NCBI RefSeq assembly: GCF_004765815.2 | Contig: NZ_ML974127.1 | Coordinates: 598,927-662,926, forward strand | Direction: 5' to 3' | Source of the DNA: Halorussus salinus | Lineage (GTDB): Archaea > Halobacteriota > Halobacteria > Halobacteriales > Haladaptataceae | DNA: 64,000 bases | Part shown: positions 8,318 through 16,350 of the stretch, piece by piece | Position numbering within the stretch: position 1 is the stretch's first letter | Layout of the letters: the number at the start of each line of letters is the position of its first letter | Program-made: the position numbers and the translations under genes | The notes under the pieces: model-generated | Seen by the model: only the letters and a program-made list of their open reading frames with translations | The model's database searches: none | Told to the model about the DNA's origin: nothing

Positions 8318-8806
8318 TCAGGTCAACTGGTCGTAGTCGTAGTTCTCGGTCAGGTCGACGAGGCGGTCCAAGAACGCCTCCTCCTCTTCGAGGTTCTCGT
8401 GCAGGAGGTCGCCCGCCTCGTCCAAGTCGAGTCTGTCTGCGAGTTTGGCGAGGTTGCCGTAGGTCGCTATCTCGTAGTGTTCGGTCTTCTGGCCCGCGGT
8501 CACGTCGAACACGTCGATTTCGCCCTGCTCGGGGTTCGAGGAGAGAAACTCGTCGTGTTCCTCTATCATGCCCCGCGTGGCCTCGCACTCCTCGTCGCCG
8601 GGCGAGGCGTCTATCATGTCGAAGACCTGTTCGAGGCGGTCGATTTGGCCCTCGGTCTCCTGCTGGTGGTCGCGGAACGCCTGCGCTATCTCGTCGTGTT
8701 CGACCTCGTCGGCCATCTCGCCGAGCGCCTCGTCGATGCGCTGCTCGGCGTCGTAGATGTCTTTCAGTTCGTTCTGGAACAGGTGACTGAGCGAGTTCGT
8801 ACTCAT
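8318..8806 (-). CDS. DUF892 (YciE/YciF-like) ferritin-like protein
   Basis: A 162-residue, all-helical protein. The opening SLSHLFQNELKDIYDAEQRI, the motif HDEIAQAFRDHQQETEGQIDRLE and the C-terminal HENLEEEEAFLDRL match the DUF892 ferritin-like four-helix bundle with its Glu/His metal-binding positions. Bacterial relatives are stress-induced, and some bind iron; the exact role is not established. Monocistronic and on the minus strand, convergent with the small membrane protein gene. Confidence 0.85.
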   Translation of the reverse strand: MSTNSLSHLFQNELKDIYDAEQRIDEALGEMADEVEHDEIAQAFRDHQQETEGQIDRLEQVFDMIDASPGDEECEATRGMIEEHDEFLSSNPEQGEIDVFDVTAGQKTEHYEIATYGNLAKLADRLDLDEAGDLLHENLEEEEAFLDRLVDLTENYDYDQLT

Positions 8807-8969
8807 GATACGTAGAGGAGAAGGCCAGCGACGCGGGTAAACTCGGTGGCTCTCGTGTGAGAGGGTCGTCTCAGAACGCAGTTTTCGGGTGGTTCGGACC
8901 GAACGGAAATCGACTGGTTCGAGAAATCGGGAACTCGCAAAAAGCGCCGTCGAGGTCAGTCCGCGCTGG

Positions 8970-9941
8970 TCACTCCGCCCAGTATGCCTCGCCGGGTTGC
9001 TCGCGGAAGACGGCGCGCTGGAGAAGGTCCACGGCCTTCTCCAGTCCCTCGCGGGAACTGGTCAGCGCGTCCTCGTGTTCGATGGAGAGCGCCCCGTCGT
9101 AGCCCACCATCCGGAGGGTGCTGACCACGTCTTTCCAGTGGTCCTCGTCGTGGCCGTAGCCCACCGAGCGGAAGAGCCACGAGCGGTCCTCGACTTCGTC
9201 GTAGGAGGTGGTGTCGAGGACGCCCTTCGTCCGGGCCTCGGCGTCGTAGACTCGGGTGTCCTTGGCGTGGACGTGATGGATGGCGTCGCGCTCGCCGAGG
9301 AACCGAATCGCCTCGGTCGCGTCGATACCCTGCCAGTAGAGGTGCGAGGGGTCGAAGTTCGCGCCGACGCGCTCGTTGGTCGCCTCGCGCAGGCGAGCCA
9401 TCCCCGAGGGTTCGTAGACCAGCATGTTCGGGTGCATCTCGATAGCCACGTCTACGCCGGATTGGGCCGCGTGGTCCGCGAGGTCCCGCCAGTAGGGAAT
9501 GGCGACCTCCTCCCACTGGTACTCGTGGGCCTCGGCGTGTTCGGTCGGCCACGGTGCCGTAATCCAGTTGGGCGTCTCGTCGTTCGGACCTCCCGCGGGA
9601 AGCCCCGAGAAACACGTGACCGTGTTCACGTCCAGTTGGGCGGCGAGTTCGATGGCTTCGCGCAACTCGGTGTCGGCCTCCTCGGCGGTCGCGTCGTCGG
9701 GGTGGAGCGGGTTGTTGTGCGTCGCCAGCGCCGAGATGCGCAAGCCGTACTCGTCCAGCAAGTTCAGCAGTTCCGACTGGGCCTCGTCGTCGTCCAGATA
9801 CTCCCTTCGCGGCAGGTGGTCCTCGCCGGGGTGGCCGCCACAGCCGAGTTCGACGGCGTCCACGCCGATGCTGGCGAGGTACTCCGCGGTCTCTTCGAGC
9901 GAATCTCCTCCGAACGGAACGGTGAGTACTCCTACGTCCAT
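8970..9941 (-). CDS. Sugar phosphate isomerase/epimerase (TIM barrel), end of sugar operon
   Basis: A 323-residue AP-endonuclease-2 type TIM barrel. Likely metal ligands are the Glu in VAIEMHPN, the Asp and His in NFDPSHLYW, His in HHVHAKDTR and the Glu in LSIEHED, the E-D-H-E set of this superfamily. It is 21 bp after the Gfo/Idh/MocA dehydrogenase gene and last in a seven-gene run encoding a sugar ABC importer. It probably isomerises or epimerises the oxidised product of the imported sugar, in the manner of inositol and related catabolic pathways. The exact substrate is not determined. Confidence 0.85.
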   Translation of the reverse strand: MDVGVLTVPFGGDSLEETAEYLASIGVDAVELGCGGHPGEDHLPRREYLDDDEAQSELLNLLDEYGLRISALATHNNPLHPDDATAEEADTELREAIELAAQLDVNTVTCFSGLPAGGPNDETPNWITAPWPTEHAEAHEYQWEEVAIPYWRDLADHAAQSGVDVAIEMHPNMLVYEPSGMARLREATNERVGANFDPSHLYWQGIDATEAIRFLGERDAIHHVHAKDTRVYDAEARTKGVLDTTSYDEVEDRSWLFRSVGYGHDEDHWKDVVSTLRMVGYDGALSIEHEDALTSSREGLEKAVDLLQRAVFREQPGEAYWAE

Positions 9942-9962
9942 GATTGGTGAAAGTCTGGGTGA

Positions 9963-11078
9963 TTACTGCCGTACCTTCTCGGGCGTCTCGGCACCGCTCT
10001 CGTCCGCGACCGCGACCGCGCGACCGGTCTCGGCCGACCGGTAGATGGCGTCGATGACGCGCTGGACGGTCAGGGCCTCCTCGACCGTGTTGCGCTCGGG
10101 GGCCTCGCCCGCGCGGACAGCCTCGAAGAACGCCCGCTGTTCGCGCTTGTGGGTGTCGTTGCTCCGGGTATCGACCTCGGTGTCCACGAAGTGTGGCGCG
10201 CCGGTGTCGCTCACCTCATGGAGCGTCAAGTCGCCCGACTCGCGGTCGAAGGTGGCACCGCCGTCGGTCCCCTGCACCACGAACTCGTTGGTCGGCGGGC
10301 GGTTGGTCGCCCACGCGACTTCCAGCGAGACGGACTTGCCGTCGGCGGTCCGGATGTACGCCGAGGCGTGGTCGTCCACGTCGAACTCGGGGTCGTCCAC
10401 GTCCTCGCCGTACATTTCGAGGTAGGTGTAGTCGTCGCGGTCACCGAACTCCGAACGGGTGTCGCCCGTGACCTCGACCACTTCGGGGAAGTCCAGAAAG
10501 TGGAGCGCGAGGTCGATGGCGTGGACCCCGATGTCCAGCAGGGCACCGCCGCCAGAGACCTCCTCGGCGGTGAACCACGACCCGCGACCGGGGATGCCGC
10601 GCCGCCGGACCCAGTTGGCCTCGACGTGGCTCAACTCGCCGAACCGACCCTCCCGCTGGTAGGACTTGAACACCTCGACGGCGGGGCTGAACCGATTGTT
10701 GAACCCGACCATGCAGAACGCCTCGGCGTCGCGGGCCGCCTCGGCGATGCGTTCCGCGCTTTCGAGCGTGTTGGCCAGCGGTTTCTCCAAGAGTACGTCC
10801 ACGCCCGACTCCAAGGCTTGAACGGCGTACTCCTCGTGGAACTTGTTCGGCGTCGTGACGATGGCCGCGTCGATGCCCTCGTCGTAGAGGGCGTCGAAGG
10901 TCTCGAACGTGGGCACGTCGTAGGCCGACGCGAAGCGACTCCGGGCGTCGGGGCTGATGTCCACGCCGCCGACCAGTCGCCCCGCCGTGTCCGCGATGCG
11001 TTCTGCGTGATGGTGGCCGATGCCACCCAGTCCGACGATACCGACTCGAATCGTACGTTGTGAAGCGTCTCTCGTCAT
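9963..11078 (-). CDS. Gfo/Idh/MocA-family sugar dehydrogenase
   Basis: A 371-residue NAD(P)-dependent oxidoreductase. The Rossmann motif is RVGIVGLGGIGHHH at residues 11-24, and the catalytic Lys is in LLEKPLAN near residue 98. The C-terminal substrate domain carries GGGALLDIGVHAIDLALHF, with the conserved Asp-x3-His. It is placed between a one-TM protein gene and the sugar isomerase gene in the sugar-uptake operon. It likely oxidises the transported sugar or polyol, or a phosphorylated form. Family call firm, substrate inferred only from context. Confidence 0.9.
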   Translation of the reverse strand: MTRDASQRTIRVGIVGLGGIGHHHAERIADTAGRLVGGVDISPDARSRFASAYDVPTFETFDALYDEGIDAAIVTTPNKFHEEYAVQALESGVDVLLEKPLANTLESAERIAEAARDAEAFCMVGFNNRFSPAVEVFKSYQREGRFGELSHVEANWVRRRGIPGRGSWFTAEEVSGGGALLDIGVHAIDLALHFLDFPEVVEVTGDTRSEFGDRDDYTYLEMYGEDVDDPEFDVDDHASAYIRTADGKSVSLEVAWATNRPPTNEFVVQGTDGGATFDRESGDLTLHEVSDTGAPHFVDTEVDTRSNDTHKREQRAFFEAVRAGEAPERNTVEEALTVQRVIDAIYRSAETGRAVAVADESGAETPEKVRQ

Positions 11079-11116
11079 CTCTATCGTAACTCTCTCGAAA
11101 TATTGGGGTGAAGCTG

Positions 11117-11317
11117 TCAGTAGAGCTGTTTCTCGCGCTGTTCTCGCTCGTCGTCGCTGGACCGCTCGCGCCGACGCGCCCGCCAGTTGGCGACCAACTG
11201 CGCGGCGGCCGGGAAGAACTTGTTCTTACAGTCGAGGACGAACGACACGATGCCGTACGCCCAGAAGACGAACAGGAGCGACCCCGCGCCGAAGTACACC
11301 AGCGCCGCCTCCGACAT
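11117..11317 (-). CDS. One-TM small protein inside the sugar ABC operon
   Basis: A 66-residue protein. One hydrophobic segment (LVYFGAGSLLFVFWAYGIVSFVL, about residues 5-27) is followed by a strongly basic then mixed-charge tail (WRARRRERSSDDER). Its ATG overlaps the stop codon of the ATPase gene by one base (TGATG), so it is translationally coupled to the transporter. No family recognised. It may be an accessory membrane subunit, but this rests on position only. Confidence 0.7.
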   Translation of the reverse strand: MSEAALVYFGAGSLLFVFWAYGIVSFVLDCKNKFFPAAAQLVANWRARRRERSSDDEREQREKQLY

Positions 11318-12510
11318 CAGTCGTCGCCCTCCGCGGGAGTCGCTTCGCCGTCGGTCGCCGCGTCGGCCTCGTCGGCGACCAGCGAGTGCGTGATGGCCTC
11401 GCCGGTCCGCGTGTCGAAGAGGTGGACGTTCTCGCGGTCGAAGACGACATCGACCGACTCGTCTTCGTCGAGGTCGCTGTCGGGGTCAACCGACATGAGC
11501 AACTGGTCCACGTCCGCGGCGTCGCCGCCCATCGCGGTGTCCTCGCCGCCCTCGCCCGTGAGGAGGTAGACGAATATCTCGTCGCCCATCGGTTCCAACA
11601 CGTCGGTCGTCGCGTCGATGGGTTGGGTCCGGTTGGGGACGCCCGCCGCGGCGTCGGCGAGATGCACGTCCTCGGGCCGGATGCCCAGCGTCACGTCGTC
11701 GCCGGGTTCCACGCCGAACTCCTCGGGGTCGAAGGCCACGTCGAAGTCGGGCGTCGAGAGGCCCGTCGCGGTGACTTCGCCCTCGGCGAAGTTCATCGAG
11801 GGCGAGCCGATGAACCCGGCGACGAAGAGGTTCGCCGGTTCGTTGTAACAGACCAGCGGCGGGTCGATCTGTTGGAGTTCGCCGCCGTCGATGATGGCGA
11901 TGCGGTCGGACATCGTCATCGCTTCGGCTTGGTCGTGGGTCACGTAGATGATGGTGGTGTCCAGTTCCTTGTGGAGGCGCTGGAGTTCCGTCCGCATGTG
12001 GACGCGCAGTTTCGCGTCCAGATTCGCCAGCGGTTCGTCCATCAGGAACACCTCGGGTTCCCGCACGATGGCTCGCGCGATGGCCACCCGCTGGCGCTGA
12101 CCGCCCGACATCTCGTCGGGCATCCGGTCCAACATCCCTTCTAACTGCACGATGTCGGCCGCGCGGTCCACGCGTCGATCTATCTCGTCTTTCGGGTAGT
12201 CCCGAAGGCGGAGGCCGAAGCTGATGTTGTCGTACACGTCCATGTGCGGGAACAGCGCGATGTTCTGGAACACCATCGCTATCCCACGGTCCTTCGGCGG
12301 TAGATCGGTCACCTCGCGGTCGGCGATGGAGATGGTGCCGGAGGTCGGTTTCGTCAGTCCGGCGATAGTCTCCAGCGTCGTGGACTTGCCACACCCCGAC
12401 GGGCCGACCAAGGTGACGAACTCGCCGTCCTCGATTTCGAGGTTCATCTCGTTCACTGCCACCACGTCGCCGTACGCTTTCGTCACGTCGTCTAAGTTTA
12501 CGTCTCCCAT
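11317..12510 (-). CDS. Sugar ABC transporter ATP-binding protein (MalK/UgpC type)
   Basis: A 397-residue ATPase. Walker A is GPSGCGKST (residues 36-44), followed by the Q-loop VFQNIALFPH, signature MSGGQRQRVAIARA, Walker B VFLMDEPLANLD and H-loop VTHDQAE. The C-terminal third carries the TOBE/MalK regulatory fold (LGIRPEDVHLAD) with acidic inserts typical of halophiles. It energises uptake with the MalF- and MalG-type permeases encoded just upstream. A GGAGTGA sequence spanning the end of the permease gene serves as ribosome-binding site about 7 bp before this ATG. Confidence 0.93.
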   Translation of the reverse strand: MGDVNLDDVTKAYGDVVAVNEMNLEIEDGEFVTLVGPSGCGKSTTLETIAGLTKPTSGTISIADREVTDLPPKDRGIAMVFQNIALFPHMDVYDNISFGLRLRDYPKDEIDRRVDRAADIVQLEGMLDRMPDEMSGGQRQRVAIARAIVREPEVFLMDEPLANLDAKLRVHMRTELQRLHKELDTTIIYVTHDQAEAMTMSDRIAIIDGGELQQIDPPLVCYNEPANLFVAGFIGSPSMNFAEGEVTATGLSTPDFDVAFDPEEFGVEPGDDVTLGIRPEDVHLADAAAGVPNRTQPIDATTDVLEPMGDEIFVYLLTGEGGEDTAMGGDAADVDQLLMSVDPDSDLDEDESVDVVFDRENVHLFDTRTGEAITHSLVADEADAATDGEATPAEGDD

Positions 12511-12517
12511 CGTGGAA

Positions 12518-13513
12518 TCACTCCTTGAGCGCTCCCGCGGTCAGTCCGCTCACGATCTTCTCCTGTGCGATGACGACCAGCACCGCGACCGGAAGCACGC
12601 CGACGATGCTCGCGGCCGCCATCAAGTTGTACATCTGTGAGTACTGGCCCTGATACGCCAGAATGCCCTGTACGAGCGGTGCCCAGTTGTTCTGCGAGGC
12701 GAAGAACTGGGTCAGCTTCGAGGCGACCTGCCCGTCGTTCATCAGGAACGAGAAGAAGAACTCGTTGTACACCGAGATGAACGTCAGCACGCCCGCCGTC
12801 GCCACGCCGGGTGCCGACAGAGGCATGATGACTCGGAACAGCGCGCCGAGTCGCGTCGTTCCCTCGATGCGCGCGGCGTCCTCCAGCCCGTCCGGAATCT
12901 GGCCGTAGAACGTCGTCAGGATGAAGATCGACAGCGGCATGAACAGCGCCGTGAACGGCATCACCATCGGTATCGGCGTGTTGTAGAGGTTCGGACTCGA
13001 CACCGCGACGCCGAACAGACCGATATCGACGTTACCGGTGAACAGTTGGAACAGCGGCAGCAGGAACGCCGCCGGCGGGAAGTACGACACCGCCAGTATC
13101 AGCAACATCAGCGGCCGCCGTCCGGGGAAGTCGAGTCGGCCGAACACGTAGCCAGCGAGGCTGGCGATGACCAGCACGATGGCGGTCGTGGCGAGGCCGA
13201 GGACGAAGCTGTTCAGCACGTAGATGTGCAACGGCACCGTCTCGAAGATGGTGATGAACGCACCGGGGTTGAACCCGTGGGGCACCGGCGGGAAGCCGAA
13301 GCTCGTGATGGCCTCGTTGGGCGTCACCGCCAGCACCAACAGCCAGTAGAACGGGAACAGCGTCGTGAACAGGAAGAACGCGGTCACGACGTAGAACATC
13401 GCCCGGTAGACGCGCTTGGGATTCTGGATGGCCTTCGAGGCCCACCGACCGAACGGTCCCTGCGAGGAGTTCGCGTCGGCGTCCAGTCCGGCGGTGTCCG
13501 ACTGTTGTGCCAT
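12518..13513 (-). CDS. Sugar ABC transporter permease, MalG type
   Basis: A 331-residue membrane protein with six predicted TM segments. The EAA-loop signature is DGLEDAARIEGTTRLGALF followed by RVIMPLSAPGV. The N-terminal 35 residues are hydrophilic. The ATG at 13513 is chosen because it overlaps the stop codon of the upstream permease gene by one base (TGATG); longer in-frame extensions would run into that gene. It pairs with the MalF-type permease to form the channel. Confidence 0.92.
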   Translation of the reverse strand: MAQQSDTAGLDADANSSQGPFGRWASKAIQNPKRVYRAMFYVVTAFFLFTTLFPFYWLLVLAVTPNEAITSFGFPPVPHGFNPGAFITIFETVPLHIYVLNSFVLGLATTAIVLVIASLAGYVFGRLDFPGRRPLMLLILAVSYFPPAAFLLPLFQLFTGNVDIGLFGVAVSSPNLYNTPIPMVMPFTALFMPLSIFILTTFYGQIPDGLEDAARIEGTTRLGALFRVIMPLSAPGVATAGVLTFISVYNEFFFSFLMNDGQVASKLTQFFASQNNWAPLVQGILAYQGQYSQMYNLMAAASIVGVLPVAVLVVIAQEKIVSGLTAGALKE

Positions 13514-14544
13514 CAGACGCCACCTCCCTGCGTATCGGCGAACTTGGCGATGTAGACCGACACCGCGACGGCGATGATGCCCGCGGTGATGAACGCGACT
13601 GCGGCCGCGGTCCCGTACTGGCGCGAACTGAACGCCGAGACGACCAGACACGACAGCGACGGCACCGTGCTACAGCTCGTCACAGTTTCGATGAGGCCGA
13701 ATATCCGGAGCGCGCCGATGGTGCGGAACAGCATCGCGACCAGCACCGTCGGCAGGACCAGCGGCAGCGTAATCATCTTGAACTGCTGCCACTTGGATGC
13801 GCCCGTGACCCGAGCCACGTCGTAGAGGTTGCGGTCGATGCTCTGGAGGCCCGCGAGGATGAGCAAGGCCATGAACGCCGATGTCTTCCACACGTCTGCG
13901 ACCACGAGGATGAGCAACGAGTCCACGCTGTTCGACAGCGGCGTCGCGCTGAACACGCCCAGATTCTGGAGCGGGTCCACGAGGAACCCGATGTTGGGCT
14001 GGAACAGCAGGAAGAAGATCATCCCCTGAATCACGATGGGGACCGCCCACGGGAGGATGATGGCGACCCGGACCCAGCGTCGGCCCCGGAAGTCCTGATC
14101 CAGCACCAGCGCCTGTCCGAACCCGATGACGGTCTCCACCAAGACGCTCACGATGGTGAAGATGAACGTCACCGTCAGCGCCGCCGTGAAGGGGTTCTGG
14201 ATGCCGTGGAAGAACGGGAACTGGTCGCTCCACGTCACGGTCGGAATCAGCGGTCGCACCAGCAGGGCCGACCGCTGGCCGGTGAGCAACTCGACGTAGT
14301 TCGTCAGTCCGACGTACTCGCCGACCGTGCCGGTTCCGACGAGTTGGTCGGCGTGGAGCGACAGCTCGAACGTCCGGACCAACGGCCAGAACGCGATGAC
14401 GCCGAGGATGAGCAGCGCCGGAGCTAGAAGCAGGTACGCGAAGGCCGCGTCGCCGAGATTCTCCATCCAGCGGACGGCGCGGACGTACGGGCCGCTCCGG
14501 CGGCTCTCGCGCTCGAAGTCGTCGCTCGATTGTTCGGTGGCCAT
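13513..14544 (-). CDS. Sugar ABC transporter permease, MalF type
   Basis: A 343-residue membrane protein with about six TM segments. The first (FAYLLLAPALLILGVIAFWP) is followed by an extracytoplasmic domain. The EAA loop reads YDVARVTGASKWQQFKMI then TLPLVLPT. Its ATG is 10 bp after the binding-protein stop codon. Two Cys residues lie in a short loop before the last TM segment (TSCSTVPSLSC), which is unusual for this family and could form a disulfide outside the cell. Confidence 0.92.
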   Translation of the reverse strand: MATEQSSDDFERESRRSGPYVRAVRWMENLGDAAFAYLLLAPALLILGVIAFWPLVRTFELSLHADQLVGTGTVGEYVGLTNYVELLTGQRSALLVRPLIPTVTWSDQFPFFHGIQNPFTAALTVTFIFTIVSVLVETVIGFGQALVLDQDFRGRRWVRVAIILPWAVPIVIQGMIFFLLFQPNIGFLVDPLQNLGVFSATPLSNSVDSLLILVVADVWKTSAFMALLILAGLQSIDRNLYDVARVTGASKWQQFKMITLPLVLPTVLVAMLFRTIGALRIFGLIETVTSCSTVPSLSCLVVSAFSSRQYGTAAAVAFITAGIIAVAVSVYIAKFADTQGGGV

Positions 14545-14554
14545 TCTGAGGGGC

Positions 14555-16027
14555 TTAGACGCTGTCCTCGATTTGCTTGAGCGTCTTCTTGAGGTCGGTC
14601 ATGGCCTTCTTCGGGGCCTTCTGGCCCGCGGCGGTGGCGTTGGCCTCTTGGGCGATCTTGCTCCGCTGTTGGGGCCAGACCGCCGTCACGGGCCGCGGAA
14701 TCGCGTTCTGACCGGCCTTCTGGAACGTCTCCATGTAGCGACCCATGACGGGGATGTTCTTCGCCTTGTCCGATTCGAGCATCGGCGGGCGGGGCGGCAT
14801 CCAGCCGATCTCCTCGAGGAGGTTGTACTGCATCTCCTTCTTGGTCAGGAGCTTGACGATCTCCAGCGCGATGTCCTTCTTCTCGGTGTTCGGGTTGACC
14901 GTGGTGTGCCAGCCACCGAGCGCGGCGACCGCGCCGCCGGTGCCCTCGTACTTGGCGTTCTCCGGGGAAACGCCGTGCGGGATGGGCATGACGCCGAGGT
15001 TCTCGCCGAGGTTCTCGTCGGCACCGCTGGTGTTGACCGAGTAGGGCCAGTTGCGGTGCATCACGGCGTTGCCGCTGGTGAAGGGTTTTCGCGAGGGCTC
15101 CTCGGACCACTGGAGGACGGCCTGCGGCGAGATGTCGCCGGTGATGCCGTCGAGGCTGTACTCGTCGTCTTGGCCGTTGACGAAGGTCCGGACCATCCGG
15201 AGCGAATCGACGACCGGTTTCTCGTCCACGGTGATTGGTCGGTCGCCGACCGGGCCGAACAGGTTGTCGAGGCCGCCGAAGTACGTCCCGCCGAAACTCG
15301 ACAGGAACTCGTTGAAGGTACAGCACGAGAGGCCACCGTAGGACTTGAACTGGAACGTGAACCCGTAGTCCACGTCGCTCTGCTGTTTCACGTCGGCGGT
15401 AATCTCGGAGAAGCGCTTCCACGTCATCGAGTTGGTCGCCCAGTCGGACGTGTCGTAGCCCGCGTCCTGCACGAGGTCCTTGCGGTACTGCATCGTCGGC
15501 AGGTCCGGGAACAGCGGCACGGCGTACATGTCGCCGTTCGGTCCCTTCGTGGTGTTCACGCTCGCGCCGAAGTACTCGTCTTCGACCATCTTGGTCGTCT
15601 CCGGAATCTCCTCGCTCAGGTTGAGCAACTGGTTGCGGACGATGAACGGGAGCGTCCATCCGTTGTCCATCATCAGCAGCGAGGGCTTCTTGCGGCCCGA
15701 CGAGAGCCACTGGGTGTACTTGTCCTGTCGTTTTCCGGTAATGTCTGACCCGGCGATAGTTTCGACCTTCACGTCCTTCGAGAGGCCAGCCTCGTGGAGC
15801 CACTTGTTGAACTTGGTCTCGATGCCAGCCAAGTCGGAGTCGGTCGCCATCTGGATGGTCGTCGTGCCGCCGCCGGTGCCCGACGAGGTGGTCGTCGCCG
15901 TCGAGTCGCCACCGCCGCCACCGGTACAACCGGCGAGGCTCGCGGCGGTCCCGGTCGCTCCGGCGGCTTGAACGAAGCGTCGTCGTGAAACTGAACTAAC
16001 TGCTTTCTCGGATTGGTCGTCCGCCAT
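14555..16027 (-). CDS. Tat lipoprotein sugar-binding protein, family 1
   Basis: A 490-residue extracellular solute-binding protein. SRRRFVQ (residues 14-20) is a twin-arginine motif, and LAGC (31-34) is a lipobox, so the mature protein is probably anchored outside the membrane by a lipid on C34. A Gly/Ser/Thr-rich linker follows. The body resembles family-1 binding proteins for sugars and glycerol phosphate (MYAVPLFPDLPTMQYRKDL). It is first in a seven-gene operon reading leftward. The promoter holds a TATA box and a 15-bp palindrome. The ligand is unknown; the downstream dehydrogenase and isomerase suggest a sugar or polyol. Confidence 0.92.
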   Translation of the reverse strand: MADDQSEKAVSSVSRRRFVQAAGATGTAASLAGCTGGGGGDSTATTTSSGTGGGTTTIQMATDSDLAGIETKFNKWLHEAGLSKDVKVETIAGSDITGKRQDKYTQWLSSGRKKPSLLMMDNGWTLPFIVRNQLLNLSEEIPETTKMVEDEYFGASVNTTKGPNGDMYAVPLFPDLPTMQYRKDLVQDAGYDTSDWATNSMTWKRFSEITADVKQQSDVDYGFTFQFKSYGGLSCCTFNEFLSSFGGTYFGGLDNLFGPVGDRPITVDEKPVVDSLRMVRTFVNGQDDEYSLDGITGDISPQAVLQWSEEPSRKPFTSGNAVMHRNWPYSVNTSGADENLGENLGVMPIPHGVSPENAKYEGTGGAVAALGGWHTTVNPNTEKKDIALEIVKLLTKKEMQYNLLEEIGWMPPRPPMLESDKAKNIPVMGRYMETFQKAGQNAIPRPVTAVWPQQRSKIAQEANATAAGQKAPKKAMTDLKKTLKQIEDSV

Positions 16028-16049
16028 AGGTAGAGTTAGACAAACATAG

Positions 16050-16060
16050 ACTATAAATAA
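16050..16060 (-). promoter_or_regulatory. TATA box of the sugar operon, leaderless
   Basis: The complement reads TTATTTATAGT and is centred about 28 bp before the ATG at 16027, as expected for a leaderless message starting with the binding-protein gene. Confidence 0.6.
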
Positions 16061-16074
16061 TTTTGGTGTTTTTA

Positions 16075-16089
16075 CTACAAGTGTTGTAG
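16075..16089. promoter_or_regulatory. 15-bp palindrome upstream of the sugar operon promoter
   Basis: CTACAA-GTG-TTGTAG, perfect 6-bp arms. It lies about 15 bp upstream of the TATA box of the sugar-binding protein gene, the usual place for an archaeal activator site. A second perfect palindrome, ACATATATGT, lies at 16110-16119. Confidence 0.5.
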
Positions 16090-16119
16090 CCCAATGAGTC
16101 GCACCTTACACATATATGT

Positions 16120-16320
16120 TATCCGTACAACTTTTGTGACGAGTTAGGGCGGCCGACAGTATTTCGAGCCGAACCGATTCACCGCCGACTCCTCCGATTC
16201 GTTCGACCGCGAACGGTTCGACCCCGGATACGCTCTCGGCGACGCGCGACGGTCCGCGTGACCCGCAGGGCCCGCGTGATTTCCCACGGTCTGCGTGACC
16301 CGCGACCGTTCCGACAAGTG
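16120..16320. other. Intergenic stretch without recognised gene
   Basis: Between the divergent sugar operon and mutase gene. Apart from a repeated CGCGTGA/TGCGTGACCCGC pattern near 16255-16310, I see no coding signal or RNA here. Confidence 0.4.
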
Positions 16321-16325
16321 TTAAG
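16321..16325 (+). promoter_or_regulatory. TATA box of the mutase gene, leaderless
   Basis: TTAAG is centred about 28 bp before the ATG at 16351. Confidence 0.5.
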
Positions 16326-16350
16326 ACCGCCCCGGCCGTCGATTCACACA

